This document shows, piece by piece, positions 23,738 through 34,907 of a stretch of DNA of 64,000 nucleotides; position 1 is the first letter of the stretch; each line of letters opens with the position of its first letter. Both the position numbers and the translations under genes were made by a program. A model generated the notes under the pieces. The model saw only the letters and a program-made list of their open reading frames with translations, was not told the DNA's origin and searched no databases. Source of the stretch: Erythrobasidium yunnanense (lineage: Eukaryota; Basidiomycota; Cystobasidiomycetes; Erythrobasidiales; Erythrobasidiaceae); NCBI GenBank assembly GCA_001600175.1, contig BCJC01000002.1, positions 2,949,111 to 3,013,110 on the forward strand, in the 5' to 3' direction.

Positions 23738-25876
23738 TTACACCTTCTCTGTATCGTCTACATCCCGTACCTCTGGAGGCGGCAGAGCCTTCAGGACATG
23801 AGACGAACCTGCATTATTCTTTTCGAACAGGCTGTCAATCTCTTCGAGCGAGAGACCCTTTGTCTCAGGGTAGAAGATGTACCTATTCATATCGAAGCAG
23901 TATCAGTACCGGGCTCATTGCCTTTAAGATCTCAAGCGATGGCAACTCACATAACAGGAACGAAGGAGGCGTTGAAGATAGCGAAGATGATGTATGTCCT
24001 CCAGCCGATATTTGTGATGGCGATGGGGAAAATCTTGACACTGGTTAGAGTGAGAGGCGGAACGATCAGCATTTTCGCTCGGGAAAGACGGTGATCGGCA
24101 AGCATTGCTGCATAGTGGGCGCCTCCCAGTGCATCGATAGGTGTAACTCACACTGCGAAGTTGATGATCCAGTTGCAGAAGGTCGCCAGGGCAGTTCCCT
24201 TCGCGCGGACTGGACAAAAGGCGGTAAAGTCAGCCAAAGATCGTCGAGATGGATTGAAATGACTGCTCGTGCTCACTTCTCAGAGGAAGGATCTCGGGAG
24301 GGTATACCCACACCGTTGCTTGGAATCCAGTAGTAAAGGAGCCTATTAGGGGAAGCAAAAGAGGAAAATCGTTAGCAAAAGCTCCGGAATATAGCGGAGA
24401 CCCGCGCTGTATAGTCATGCTGTGTGCCAGCACAGTGGCTTACCTAGATAAAGGAAAGCCATACTAAAGAAAGACAGAAATCCCAAAATTTAGCGGAAGC
24501 TCTGAAAGTCGGCGAGTTGTGGTGCGACCGTCCGCAGATGCAGAAACTCACACTACAGCTGCGATGCCGCATCCATGCTGATTGGCTGCTCCCATATCGA
24601 CTTGACGGACAAGGCCGGTCATCGCTGCGAAGATAGCTGCCATGAAGGCAACGGAGCCAATGAGCAGGGGGCGACGTCCAAGGGTGTCAATGAGGAGCCA
24701 GGGAATGAATGATGCTACGAAGAACCAAGTGAAGAGGATTCCGGAAAGCAGCGAAGCCATGTGCCCATCCAGTCCAAGAGAGTTCGAGAATAGGAAGACA
24801 GCGTAGCTGAAGAGTGATGTTCTCGTTAGCTTTTTATCATGGATGTGTCAGGTCGAGGGGACTAACTAGATGATGGCATTGATGCCTCCTAGTTGCTGGA
24901 AGAACTGAACTGAGCAGGCGATAAGGAGACGGCGTCTGCTACCGATGGAGTCGTTGGCAAAGAGAGCGCCCCAGCCCTTGACAGCTTGCTGGTTCTCGTA
25001 CTCGACGGCGTTGACAATCTCGGAAAGGCGCTCCTTCGCTAGTGCCGGCGAATCATTTTTGGCGAGCTTCTGAAGGACCTGCTCAGCTTCTTCGTAGCGA
25101 CCGTGGTTGACGAGCCATCTCGGAGATTCGAGCACAATAAGGGAGAGAACGAAGATGGGAATGATGATGCCTAGTTGCAAGGCGATCGGGAATCTCCATG
25201 CAAAGCTGGACTTTGAATTTTGAGTGCATGCATAGTCCACCCAGTAGCTGATGAAAATGCCGAAGTTGAGAGTCGATAGTTGCGCACAGACGTAACGACC
25301 GCGGCTAGCCTTTGGGCTGACTTCTGCTTGAAGAACCGGTGCAGTCGAATTGATGATGCCCATACCGACACCCGAAATCTGTAGGCGGATAGGAAAAATG
25401 TCAGCAGGCATTCTGGGACGCTTCTTGCGATTGCGACTTACCACGCGAGCAGCTATCATCTGTCCACGACCGAAAGGAGTGGCCTGAAGTACTGCGCCGA
25501 CAATCATGATCAAGGCACCGAGAGACAGAGACTTCTTGCGGCCCAGTCGTTCACCAACGGCAACCGCCGTAAGAGCACCGATAGCAGCTCCGACCTCGTA
25601 AATCGAGACGACTAGAATTGACAAGCGTGTCAGCAGTGGTCTACCAGGGCGAGGGTAAGGGGAGAAGCGGACTAGTGGAAAGCATGCCGGGATCAGTATC
25701 AGTCTTGAAGGTAGCGTTCCAGTCCGGAGTGTTGGTGAGACCTCCAATGACTCCATTATCGTAACCACTGATGTGAAAGTCTCAGCATGAAGGACTAGCC
25801 TGAAAGCTCAGGTCACTCACATCAAGCAGAAGGAAAGAGCCGTCAAGGCGGAGATCATATAAAGCTGGGCGCTCAT
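23738..25876 (-). CDS. MFS sugar/hexose transporter
   Basis: This is a 12-span major facilitator that should import hexoses across the plasma membrane. About ten short exons join into roughly 530 residues. Family landmarks are GYDNGVIGGLT in helix 1, YEVGAAIGALTAVAVGERLG with RRK-type GRKKS, ESPRWLVNHGR at the end of the N half, QFFQQLGGINAIIYY in helix 7, FVASFIPWLLIDTLGRRPLL, VYPPEILPLR, and the C-terminal PETKGLSLEEIDSLFEK. It is split by unusually short exons, including one of 20 bases at 24444-24463. One intron needs a GTCCGC donor (25672) and another GTTAGT (24866). The start at 25876 (MSAQLYMISALTALSF) is likely, but the frame is open upstream, so an extra 5' exon is possible. Its neighbours are hexokinase and a lactonase. 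Confidence 0.9.
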
Positions 25877-26287
25877 CTTGCCTGCCTTGAATAATGAGTG
25901 GATGTGAGTAACAAGCTTGGGGATAAGGAAGAGAAGAGTGAGGAGCGCCAGGCGCGTTTAGTATCAGCACTGAAATGACAGATGTTTCGGTTGCAAACGG
26001 ATTTGTCCTTGACAGGTGTCATGCAACGGTCCGAGGAATCATGATGGATTATTCTGGGAAAGTCCTAAAGCAGCCGTTAAATTCCTGCACATTGCACCAG
26101 GCTGTTTACGGGATTATCGCAGTCTGGAAGGAGACTTCCTTTGCTCGCATAGCATTTTGATGTTGGAATCGTTCTAGACCTTTACCCAGCTGCGTATCCT
26201 CAAAAGGCCTGAAGCAACCGGTCATCGATGTGGACGTGTTGAGTCCTGACCTGACGGGCTGACAGCATCGACGTACTTCCTCCAATC
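25877..26287. promoter_or_regulatory. Divergent promoter of transporter and lactonase, 411 bases
   Basis: The transporter (minus) and the lactonase (plus) start on either side, so the region should drive both. The segment after the transporter start contains CT-rich tracts. No coding region was supported and no binding site is claimed. Confidence 0.45.
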
Positions 26288-27554
26288 ATGCTGCCTCCTC
26301 CTCCAGTCCTGCCCTGGCCATTTTCTCGCTCTGCTGACAAGGGCATACGAGGATTCCAGAGTAGCCAGCAAGCCCTGGATGATGACAGCCAGTCACCTTT
26401 CGTCAAGTATGATGCTTCGTTCGATGAGATACTCGGTCCAGACTGCAAGCTAGAGCTGGTTCAAGAGAAAGATTGGGCTTGGGCGCATGAAGCCGGCGTA
26501 TACATACCATCTCGCAACTCCATCTTCGTCACAAGCAATATCCTCAAAGATCAATCAGAAGAAAGGATAGTCATCTCCGAAGTTTCTCTGTCGGATCATA
26601 GCGTCATCCACTATATGAACGCAGACATACCTATCCGCATGGCGAACGGCGGGACGAACTACAAGGACGGCATTCTCTTCTGCGAACAAGGCTTCCAAGC
26701 ACAATGCCCTAGCAGCCTCACCTATGTCAGCTTCAGCGAACAGAAAGGAAAGTTCAAGAGCCAGCCCATCATCAATAACTTCCACGGACGAGCATTCAAT
26801 TCGCTCAACGATGTAGTCGTTCACGCGAAGAGCGGTACATTATGGTTCACCGATCCTAACTGTAAGAGCTGAAGTCTCGTGGAAGGCATCGCTAGCCCGC
26901 TGATGATTGACTATATCAGATGGACACGAACAAAACTTCAAGCCATCACCTGAGCTGCCATGTCAGGCATACTCTTTCAATCCCTCCACGAATACTATAC
27001 GAGTTGTTGCGAATGGCATCCCGAAATGCAATGGAATAGCCTTCTCACCTGATTGGCAGACTTGCTATATCACGGACACCTCGTATATCAGCGGGACAGG
27101 GAAGAAGGATCCACAGAAGGGTGGTTGGATGTGAGCCTAGAAGCTTAGGACAGGTCATTCGGGTGCTGACGTACATTGCTCAGCTACGCATTTGACGTCC
27201 GATACGAGAATGAGATGCCGATAGCGCTACAAAACAAGCGCATTTTTGCATTCACAGATGCAGGCGCTCCTGATGGAATCAAGTGCGATATTCAGGGGAA
27301 TGTCTTTGCCGGATGCTTCGATGGTGTTCACGTAGGTCGCTCTTCGACTCGCTATATGAGCACATGGAAGCTTACCAATGCCTCTGCAGGTCTGGAGTCC
27401 GTACGGTCAGCTTGTTGGCAAGATTATCCTGCCAAATAATGATGGCTGCGCGAATCTGGTCTTCGGTCCTCCAGGCAGTCTGTACATCATGGCAGAGAAG
27501 CGTTTGTATAGAGCTACATTAGCTGCCGAGGGCAATGGGGTTAAGGACCTTTGA
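26288..27554 (+). CDS. SMP-30/gluconolactonase-like lactonohydrolase
   Basis: Four exons (26288-26861, 26920-27130, 27184-27331, 27390-27554) give 365 residues. The sequence follows the six-bladed propeller SMP-30/gluconolaconase/LRE pattern: NSLNDVVVHAKSGTLWFTDP, CNGIAFSPDWQTCYITDTS, GAPDGIKCDIQGNVFAGC, then VWSPYGQLVGKI and CANLVFGPPGSLYIMAEKR. Conserved Asn and Asp metal-site positions are visible. These enzymes hydrolyse sugar lactones such as gluconolactone. The start has no clear signal peptide (MLPPPPVLPWPFSRS), so a cytosolic location is likely. Context beside a sugar transporter and hexokinase fits sugar oxidation. The last exon has a decayed duplicate near 29.6 kb. Confidence 0.88.
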
Positions 27555-27738
27555 TGTATGCAGAATCAAAGAGAATGTCAGACAGTCCCGATTGGCTCGC
27601 GACTCGATGAACTCAAGGCCAGTGACCTCTGGTCTATCGATGCATTGCCGGAGCGTAGCTGCAGAGTGCAGTGTACATCGTAGACAAAAGGTTCCTCGAA
27701 GAATCACTGACAGCGCCCCATCATCTACTCTGGCCGTT

Positions 27739-29407
27739 CTACCAACCCCATGGCCGATGTTTTCCGTCTATGCCGCGCTCTGCGTTCATCCGGTTGAGGG
27801 AATCAAACGGATCGAATGCGCCTTTCTGCACTTCACGGTGTGGAGGAATCACTGTCACACCTTCATATTCCCTTAAGCTTGGAAAAATTGTAGGGTCCAG
27901 CAAGCCCCGCAGTCCTGTAAAGAATGCCAATTCGTGAACCGCGTCCTCACAGCGGTACCGCACCGTGCGCAAATGGGGCGCTACCAGTGTCCGCAGGAAT
28001 TCGAATGTCATTTCCGCTGATTTGCCTGCCTGGCACTGAAACCACAATGTTCGCAGCTCGGGAAGTCTTGCTGATACGATTGAAGGTAGCTCCGTAACGT
28101 ATTCTGCCTTTATATTAAAATTCAAGGTTTTCAGGACTGGCGCTAGACAGTTGACCAAGAAGGGCAACGATCGGGCACCATCCTCGTCCATGTGACTGCG
28201 TCCGCAAGTGAGATTTATGTCCAGCGACACAGCCCGCCGAGCGAAAGCGGCTATAATTTCCTCCATCTCTTTAGCGAAGGCTGCCTCTGAGCCATGCGAT
28301 CTGCCGCTTTCGTGGGTTTGTATCGTGACGCTCTTTAATACCGGCAACTCCAACCCCAAAATGAAGCGCAGCGGGTCGGTTAAAGCGAACGCTTCCCGCT
28401 CGACCGTGTACATGGACGTGAGGCGGGGTGCAGAGATAGAGGATAGTACCACAACCGATGGGCAGCGCAGGCTTAGCTCCTCCATCTCGGGATAAGTATT
28501 GCTGTGGGTAAAGAAGGCTTGGGCATCATCTGGACGCCATTCCGAGAAAGTGAAGCTCCGAACAGATGCCAGACAAGCCGACATTCCAGGTACAGCTCGA
28601 AGCTGATCTTTGTTTGTCTCGTCTCCCAGTGCAAGGGTTTCGACCTTGCTAAGGTCGAGGAAGCTACCAAGTATAGCCAGGTCTGCAGATGTGTCGATAT
28701 CCAGCTCCCTCGGAGTCCACTTGGCTTCCAGTGCAAAGGAAGAGTCTATCTCTCTGATTGATATTTGATCTGTGTAGCAGTCTATGCATTTCGCCTGTAG
28801 GCGTAAGAAGGCGGGCGTTATTCCGGATTGAGGAGCAGCTCGCAAACACGCAAGGGACGCATCGTCGCTCAAGGAGATAGAGACCTCCAGCTCGATGGGA
28901 GCTTCGTGTAAGATACGGTTTAGGGAAACGAAGACGGCGAAATAATCGGCAGGTCCTGTAAGCGGTACGCGTGGGGCCACATCGTTTTTGGGCGGCCGCC
29001 AGCAGTTGCAATCGATCCAGACATTAATGCGCTTGAGATTGGTGAAGCTGGCGATGGCTACCAGATGATGCAGGTCTTCCGTTACGTCCAGCGACTCGGC
29101 AGAGCGTGCGAAGAACTCGATTTCCAAAGTGCGGATCCGCGACCGCACTGCTGCAGGACAAGTCGACAGATTTCGATTCCGCCAGCGGTCACTGGCTCGA
29201 TGAGAAAGCCTCGTGAAGAGCAGATCAGACTGCAGCCAACCTTGCGAATTAGCACTGCTTGGATCGCAATATTGGAATTTGACGTACCGCTACCTCATGA
29301 AGCATACCTCGTTTCGCATCAGCTATTCTGATTGTCTCCAGAGTCGGCTTGCTGCAGTGCCATAGGATCTCATGCAGAAGTTCCTTGGGTAGGTTTGCAT
29401 TCGCCAT
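27739..29407 (-). CDS. F-box-like/LRR-like protein, array copy A
   Basis: Exons 29288-29407 and 27739-29229 give 536 residues. The N-terminal exon carries the array's hallmark, here LPKELLHEILWHCSKPTLE followed by RIADAKRGMLHE, which fits an F-box (LPxEllxxI). The body is an irregular leucine-rich region with repeating L.L-type units, e.g. VETLALGDE, MEELSLRCPSVVVLSS and LKSVTIQTHES, as in F-box/LRR adaptors that feed substrates to SCF ubiquitin ligases. It shares AKWTPRELDIDTSADLAIL with copy B (AKWAPRELEIDTSADVAFL), so A and B are the closest pair. The intron after exon 1 sits at the same place in all four array copies. The specific substrate is unknown. Confidence 0.75.
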
Positions 29408-29926
29408 GTTGCGCTATACGTTCGTGGATACCAATATAGAGGAAGGGTAGGCTGGACAGTTGGCTGCGTGTCGTCCAGCTACAGATGCGGAAGCTCTTCG
29501 CGGTATCGCCTTCTCAAATTTCGATAGGTGCAAAGAAGAAGCCAAAGCCGACAAACCCGCTCATGCCATACTGAAGCTATTGCCCGAAAGCAAGCTGCAA
29601 TCAGCTTAAGGGTAAGGGTAAGATAACCTTCTGCAACAATACTGTCATGCGGAAGTCCTCGGTCCTTGAGGCAGTCTTTACATCATATGGCGAGAAGCGG
29701 CTTTTGCCTAGAGCTACCCAGAATCGCCAATGAACTTACAGTCAGTACCTATATTTGCACGTCGGCATACTGGGGCGCTCCTGCGTTTTTCACCGGCTCG
29801 CTCGATCTCGATAGAGTCCTGCTCATGCTGCCGCTGTGTGAAAGTAGCGTACGTGCATATAGGCTGCGGCCTACTCTATAACCCAAGTTATGAGCACATT
29901 GCAGCTCTCATCCGCTGGTAATTTGC
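29408..29926. other. Intergenic between array copies A and B, 519 bases, with lactonase relic
   Basis: Contains the upstream region of copy A, the 3' flank of copy B, and the lactonase fragment listed separately. No intact gene was seen. Confidence 0.45.
29601..29733 (+). pseudogene. Decayed copy of the lactonase last exon
   Basis: This stretch aligns with 27408-27540 of the lactonase gene. Shared blocks include cggtcct, then aggcagtct, tacatcat, gagaagcg and agagctac, in the same order and orientation with similar spacing. The frame is broken by small indels, and no flanking lactonase exons are present. It sits between F-box-like copies A and B, just as the true lactonase end sits next to copy A. 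It is therefore best read as the edge of a tandem duplication that carried the lactonase 3' end together with an F-box-like gene. Confidence 0.75.
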
Positions 29927-31616
29927 TTATTTGAAGGTGTCGACGCCTGCTATCCCATATCTGCTCTTTAAATCACGAAAAGAGGCACACATTTTGAACA
30001 AGCCTGGTTCCATCCGAGTCTTGAGCTTAATGATGTCCCCGGTACAGTCCAGCAAGCTGGGAAAGGCCGCAGACTCTAGCACAGCTCGCATTCCCGCAAA
30101 AAATGCCGAGCACTCGGCCTGAACGCCCTTGCGAATGAACGAATAGCGCATGAAAATAAGAGAAGGGGCCGACAAGATTCCGAGGAAGTCGAAGATCCAC
30201 GCTGTCGATTCGCCACCCTCGCACGAGAAGTCCATTGTTTCCAGCCTGGTAAGTGCCACGGGATTGATTGACGAAAGTTGGGGCGTCGCAGTGGCTCTGA
30301 TATGAAGATCGAGGCTCACGAGGACTGGTGCTAGGCAGCGAACCAGTGCTTCCACGGGAACAGAGTTCTGCCCGTAAGACGGAGTGTAGGTGTTCCAGTC
30401 CAAGTGAACGTCCAACACTATCTTGCGAAGTTGCAAGGCCGGTAGGATCTCGCCCATATGCTCCGCTAAGTGGCCAGCGGGAACAACCTCGTCGGCAGGC
30501 TGCAACAAGTGAATTTGCATGTAATTCAACATTGGCAAGTCCTTCTTCAGAATATCCTGGAGAGCCTCGATGAGGTGAGTCACCGAGTAAACGGTTATGC
30601 ACATTGATTGCAGGGTCGGTGCGTTAACAAGCGATAAGAGCGATGGACGCGACCACTCAAAATCTAATTCCCGAAGCTTTCGGAAAGTGGCGCTTTGCAA
30701 GAGGTGTGCGGCGGAGGAATCGAGCTGACGATTTGTATTCGGTCCCATACTAAGGTATTGAAGATTTTCCAGACAAGAAGATAGCCACGGAATATCCGAA
30801 ATACGGTATTGTTGGACGTCGCTGCCGAATCCTAGTTTCTTGAGGTTTCTATGATCCACCAAAGAAGCGAGAAATGCCACGTCGGCGGACGTGTCAATTT
30901 CCAGTTCTCTTGGTGCCCATTTCGCTTTCGGCACGAAGCTGTCCTTTTGCTCGACTTCGTCCAATTGTCCCATACTGCAATCCCCGCAATTTGGCATCAG
31001 ATTGAGAATATCCGGGGAGCAGCCTGATTCCATTGCGATTTGGAGACAGCCGAGCGACCAGGTGTCTGCCATGTTTATGCTGATCTCAAGTAACAGTGAA
31101 GACCCCTCGACGAGGCGCTTGAGGCGAGAGAAGGTTTCCAATATGTATTCGTGTGCTTCGGATGGTATAGCTGGTAGATCGTCATTTCCTGCCTCTTCCT
31201 CGTAACCATCAGGGCGGCGACAGTCAATGGAGATGTTGATGCGTTTTAGGTTAGGGAACAATGGTGCGGCTGCCAGCGCCTGCAGCTCTTGCTCTGGCTC
31301 GTAATAGCCATGAGTTGTGAAGGCGAAGAACTCGATGCCTAGACATTGCACGAAGCGCGATACGGATTGTGGACATGTCGATAGATCCGGCTGGTCAATG
31401 CAGTACTCCTCGCGAAAGTCGAATTCCTTGAAGAGTTGACCGGACTGTGTAGCATCAATGTCAGTTATCGATTCGATGGCATCCTACACAACGTACTGCT
31501 GCATTATGTAAAGCGCCTCGTTTGGGATCGCACAGTCTGAGCTTCCTCAAAAGCAGCCTGCTGCAGTGTCGCATGATATTGTCCAGCACCTCGCGCGGCA
31601 GATTTGGCTGAACCAT
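29927..31616 (-). CDS. F-box-like/LRR-like protein, array copy B
   Basis: Exons 31497-31616 (120 bases, same size as in copy A) and 29927-31444 give 545 residues. The N-terminus has LPREVLDNIMRHCSRLLLR then KRGALHNAA, the F-box-like hallmark. After the intron comes SGQLFKEFDFREE and LSTCPQSVSRFVQ, directly comparable with LSTCPAAVRSRIR in copy A. A leucine-rich body follows, with a Cys-containing segment (PNCGDCSMG) matching AKCIDCYTD in copy A. Role inferred as an SCF substrate adaptor. The frame is intact throughout. Confidence 0.75.
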
Positions 31617-32058
31617 GGCGGACTGCGACTTGAGCTAGGATCGTAGAGGCAGGTAAAGCTGAATGCTAGCTGGAAGTGACACTTAAAGAAAGGAAAGCTG
31701 CTTGCGACCTGCTCGCGTCGAAGTCGAACGCTTCACGATAGGTCCCAGCGAAATCCCGCAAAGCGCGACGAGGGAGTCAAGACCCGCTGGCCAACGTGTC
31801 TCAAGATGCTGGGCTGCCTCGCAAACGATGAACTCCCTTGAACCTGTTGCTGGCTGAAGCCAAACCTGCGAACAGCGAACTGGCCTTCCGTTGTCACCTC
31901 GACGCTTGCAGAATCCGCGCCGAATGCGCAAAATCACAAAGTCGCGACGATGTTTTCTCCTCTCCTCTCCCCTCCACTCAGCGCTTTCCCTTGCATGCGG
32001 ACGAGACCGACTGTGAGGTCGATTCCGCTAACGATCAACCCCAATACCATTGGCTTGC
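31617..32058. promoter_or_regulatory. Divergent region between copy B and sulfotransferase-like gene 1, 442 bases
   Basis: Both flanking genes start here. A CT-rich stretch (ctcctctcctctcccctcca, 31958-31977) lies about 80 bases before ATG 32059. No gene was supported. Confidence 0.4.
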
Positions 32059-33181
32059 ATGGCAGCGACTACAATCTGGCTCTGGGCTCATCCTAGATCG
32101 AGGCGCGTATCTTGCGCCTCTCCCCCCGTCACCAAGCTTATATTGCCTGACTCCGCTAGATCGACGCTCGTTGAGCGGTTCTTTCTCTCGCATCCGGACG
32201 TTCATGTGTCTCATGAGCCGCTCAGTAAGCAAAGACGGAGCAAACTCGTGTCTGCACATTACCGAGACTGCAACCAGCCGACTGCCATTTTTTCGGACCT
32301 GAGCACGTTTGCGTCCGCTACTCTAACGAAGAGTGCAAGAAAGGATGGCCTCACCTTGCAGACATCACCTTTGAAGGCCAATGGAAGGAGGCGACAACTC
32401 CTATCCAGGGCAAGAAACTCTGTTTCGTGAAAGACGTACGCAAGGCTACATCGATATCATCAGGCACTGACACCAAAACAGATGGCAGACATCATGTTTT
32501 CTTCCCGATGTTTACGCTGAAACGGCACGCAAGCCACCAGAAGAAGGCAATCCTACCTTGATACCCAAGAAGCTGCTTCTCGACCCGAACATTCAGCATA
32601 TCTTCCTCATTCGCCCTCTGGAGGAAGCCTTCTCTTCTTACGAGAAGATTAATGCTAATCCGGTGATCGGTGACGGCTTCTTCAACCCAAAGAAGCTATG
32701 TGTGCGCGAGCTGCGTCGGCTGTTCGAGTATATAAGCCATGAGACTCCGGAAGATCAGCCTGGACCTATCGTCATACACTCTGATGATGTGCTGAATCAT
32801 AAAGAGAAAGTTATCGCGTGGCTTTGCGAGCTTGGAAAGATCGAATATTCGCGAAGTATGCTGAGCTGGGAAGCCAAGGCGACGAATGCGGAGGAGGCTT
32901 TCGGAATACGCTGGAAAGGTGCGTGCTCTTCTCCATCGATGCAGCGATCACGCTTACATTCACCATCTGCAGGCTGGCGTGATTAGCAGCTCTGCTCCCT
33001 TTGCGACTGGGCCAGCTGACGGTGGTGTCATTTCACAGATGAGGATGCCTTGAATAGCACAGGTATCATTCGAGCAAGTCGGCGAGCAGAAATCAAACTG
33101 TCTGCCGAAGTCAGAACTGCTGTGGAGGAGAACAAAGAAGACTGGGAATGGCTAGCAGCGAGGGCACGTCGATTTGGCTAA
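32059..33181 (+). CDS. Sulfotransferase-like P-loop protein, copy 1, with a frame break
   Basis: Exons 32059-32102, 32160-32224, 32278-32435, 32482-32918, 32973-32978 and 33039-33181. The start TTIWLWAHPRSRSTLVERFF with HEPL is the PAPS-loop-like motif of a fungal sulfotransferase-type family, and HIFLIRPLEEAFSSYEK fits the second binding loop. The first three exon lengths (44, 65, 158) equal those of copy 2 at 37.4 kb. Oddities: intron 1 starts GC (gcgcgt) where copy 2 has gtgagt. An extra T in the TTTT at 32497-32500 shifts the frame just after MADIMF. A 54-base intron (32919-32972) leaves a 6-base exon absent in copy 2. The frame otherwise stays open to FG-stop. Either the gene is newly broken or the T-run is miscalled. 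Real substrates are unknown. Confidence 0.7.
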
Positions 33182-33242
33182 GGTAGCAAAGAATAACTGC
33201 AGTAGTACATAGATACGCTTCTCACTCGGCCATACGGTTGTA

Positions 33243-34907
33243 CTAGGCGTGATGTCTCTGGGGAACGGACATTATCCGCCATAGATTCTTGTCCTCGAAG
33301 CCGTATTCCAACGATATTCTATTCAGAGAGGCGCACATTTGGACCAGCTCCTCACAATCTGCGTCTTCGGTCGCGACATGAAGTAAGCCTGAAGATCTTT
33401 TGAGATTGGGCGAGACCTCCGGATTATGAATGCGGTGGAGCGCTTTGCTCGTTGCGGAGAAATCTTGTACATGAAAGCGGGTGACGAGGGAGAAGTGCCG
33501 CAGCAGGGGTGCGACCAGATCCTCCAAGTATAGCGTTACGCAATCGGCTGAGACTGGGCCAGAGGTGGTCATATCGAGTCTCTCTAGATTCGGAGCCTTA
33601 ATGTGCCCATTCCACTTTATCTCGTCGTGGGAGAAAGTCCTCGACGAGATGAGTTCCATTTTCAGTCGTGACGTGACTGGAGAAATGCAGCGTAAGAGTG
33701 CCTCAAGGGATCGCACATCATCTATCCGATCGAATTGGTACTCTTCTAGCCTGAGTGACAGATCCAGCGAAATGCGCCTTTCCGCCAACCTCGCCAGCAA
33801 TGCGGAGACTGTCTCGTGGATCGGGAGATTCCCACGGCCACGCCTTTCCTCCTGAACCTTGAATTTCATTCCTCTCAGTGCTGGCAAGTCGAATGACAAT
33901 ACCTCCGTCGCGGTCTTGGCCATGTCCAATGTAGACCATTCAAAGAGCTCGAGGAACCGGAGATTTGGAGCCACCATGGACGACAGCATGGAGGACTTGC
34001 AATCCGGAACGATCAATTCCTCCAGCTGAAGGAACACTTGCTCGTTTGGAAAAGGCCGTCTGCCACATAGATATACGTACGTCAACTTGCGGACTTTGGC
34101 CAGACAGGCCGATTGCCAAGCCGTTGGCTTGTGCCAGCCTTGTCGCTCAAGCGTGAGCTCCTCAACGTGATCGGGGTCGACCACTGTGCAGAGAAAGCGT
34201 GTGTCTCGAGGCTCGCTCACGCTGAACTTTTTTGGAGCCCATCGATTTAACGGAACGGAGTAGATGCCTTTGATGACCTCCGGCATCTCTCGCAGGCTGT
34301 ACTTAACCCGCATGTAGGCTGGGGAGAGACCAGCTTCATGAAGCGCTTGAAGGATAGCGAGCCCAAGGGAATCCTGGACGTATAGGACCAGTCGCAGAAT
34401 TCGATTCTCCGCGATCTCCTTGAGCTTGGAGAAGATGGGCTGAACCGCTTGCAACATTTGAAGCGTAGGCTTTGAAGGAAGTTGATCCTGACCAGGCCAT
34501 CTCGCCTCGGGCTCGATGTACAGGGAGATAGTCTTGGCATTGACGAAAGTCTGAGCAGCCCTTGCTACTTGTAACTCATGCGCGAAGTCCAGCTCAATGT
34601 TGGGGATGTGGAAGAGCTCGATGCCGACTTGTCGCACAAACGTCTTGAGTGATCCTGGAAACGCAGGCAAGCGGGACTCCTTTTGCTTGTATCGATAGCG
34701 AAGATCTACTCTCTTGAATAGAATGCTCGACTGTACGAATTGCGCGAACTTGGTCAGATTGTTTACGTGGTTGTGAGGTTGCTTCTCGATACGTACAGCC
34801 GCATCGTGAAGTTTACCGCGGCCAACATCAGCCAGACGCAGTCTCTTGAGGATGTTCGTGCTGCAATGCTGAACGACTTGCTCGAGGATCTCCAGCGGAA
34901 AGTCCAT
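33243..34907 (-). CDS. F-box-like/LRR-like protein, array copy C
   Basis: The frame is open from ATG 34907 (MDFPLEILEQVVQHCSTNIL, then RLADVGRGKLHDAA) to the stop at 33243. The other copies have an intron directly after the LHxAA motif. Here the equivalent segment, 34731-34796, is 66 bases with gtacgt and gtacag ends plus a ctgac branch site and has no stop, so it can be spliced or translated without changing frame. Splicing would give about 532 residues and restores SSILFKRVDLRYR, matching SGQLFKEFDFREE in copy B. The body is leucine-rich (e.g. LEELIVPDCKSSMLSSM, LRFLELFEWSTLD). It is closer to copy D than to A or B in the NRWAPKKFSV region. Confidence 0.72.
   Translation of the reverse strand: MDFPLEILEQVVQHCSTNILKRLRLADVGRGKLHDAAVRIEKQPHNHVNNLTKFAQFVQSSILFKRVDLRYRYKQKESRLPAFPGSLKTFVRQVGIELFHIPNIELDFAHELQVARAAQTFVNAKTISLYIEPEARWPGQDQLPSKPTLQMLQAVQPIFSKLKEIAENRILRLVLYVQDSLGLAILQALHEAGLSPAYMRVKYSLREMPEVIKGIYSVPLNRWAPKKFSVSEPRDTRFLCTVVDPDHVEELTLERQGWHKPTAWQSACLAKVRKLTYVYLCGRRPFPNEQVFLQLEELIVPDCKSSMLSSMVAPNLRFLELFEWSTLDMAKTATEVLSFDLPALRGMKFKVQEERRGRGNLPIHETVSALLARLAERRISLDLSLRLEEYQFDRIDDVRSLEALLRCISPVTSRLKMELISSRTFSHDEIKWNGHIKAPNLERLDMTTSGPVSADCVTLYLEDLVAPLLRHFSLVTRFHVQDFSATSKALHRIHNPEVSPNLKRSSGLLHVATEDADCEELVQMCASLNRISLEYGFEDKNLWRIMSVPQRHHA

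Noticed and set aside
29608-29622. Telomere-like gggtaagggtaag string
   Set aside because: Two short units only, inside the lactonase relic where the parent exon has a similar but unrepeated sequence; not an interstitial telomere.
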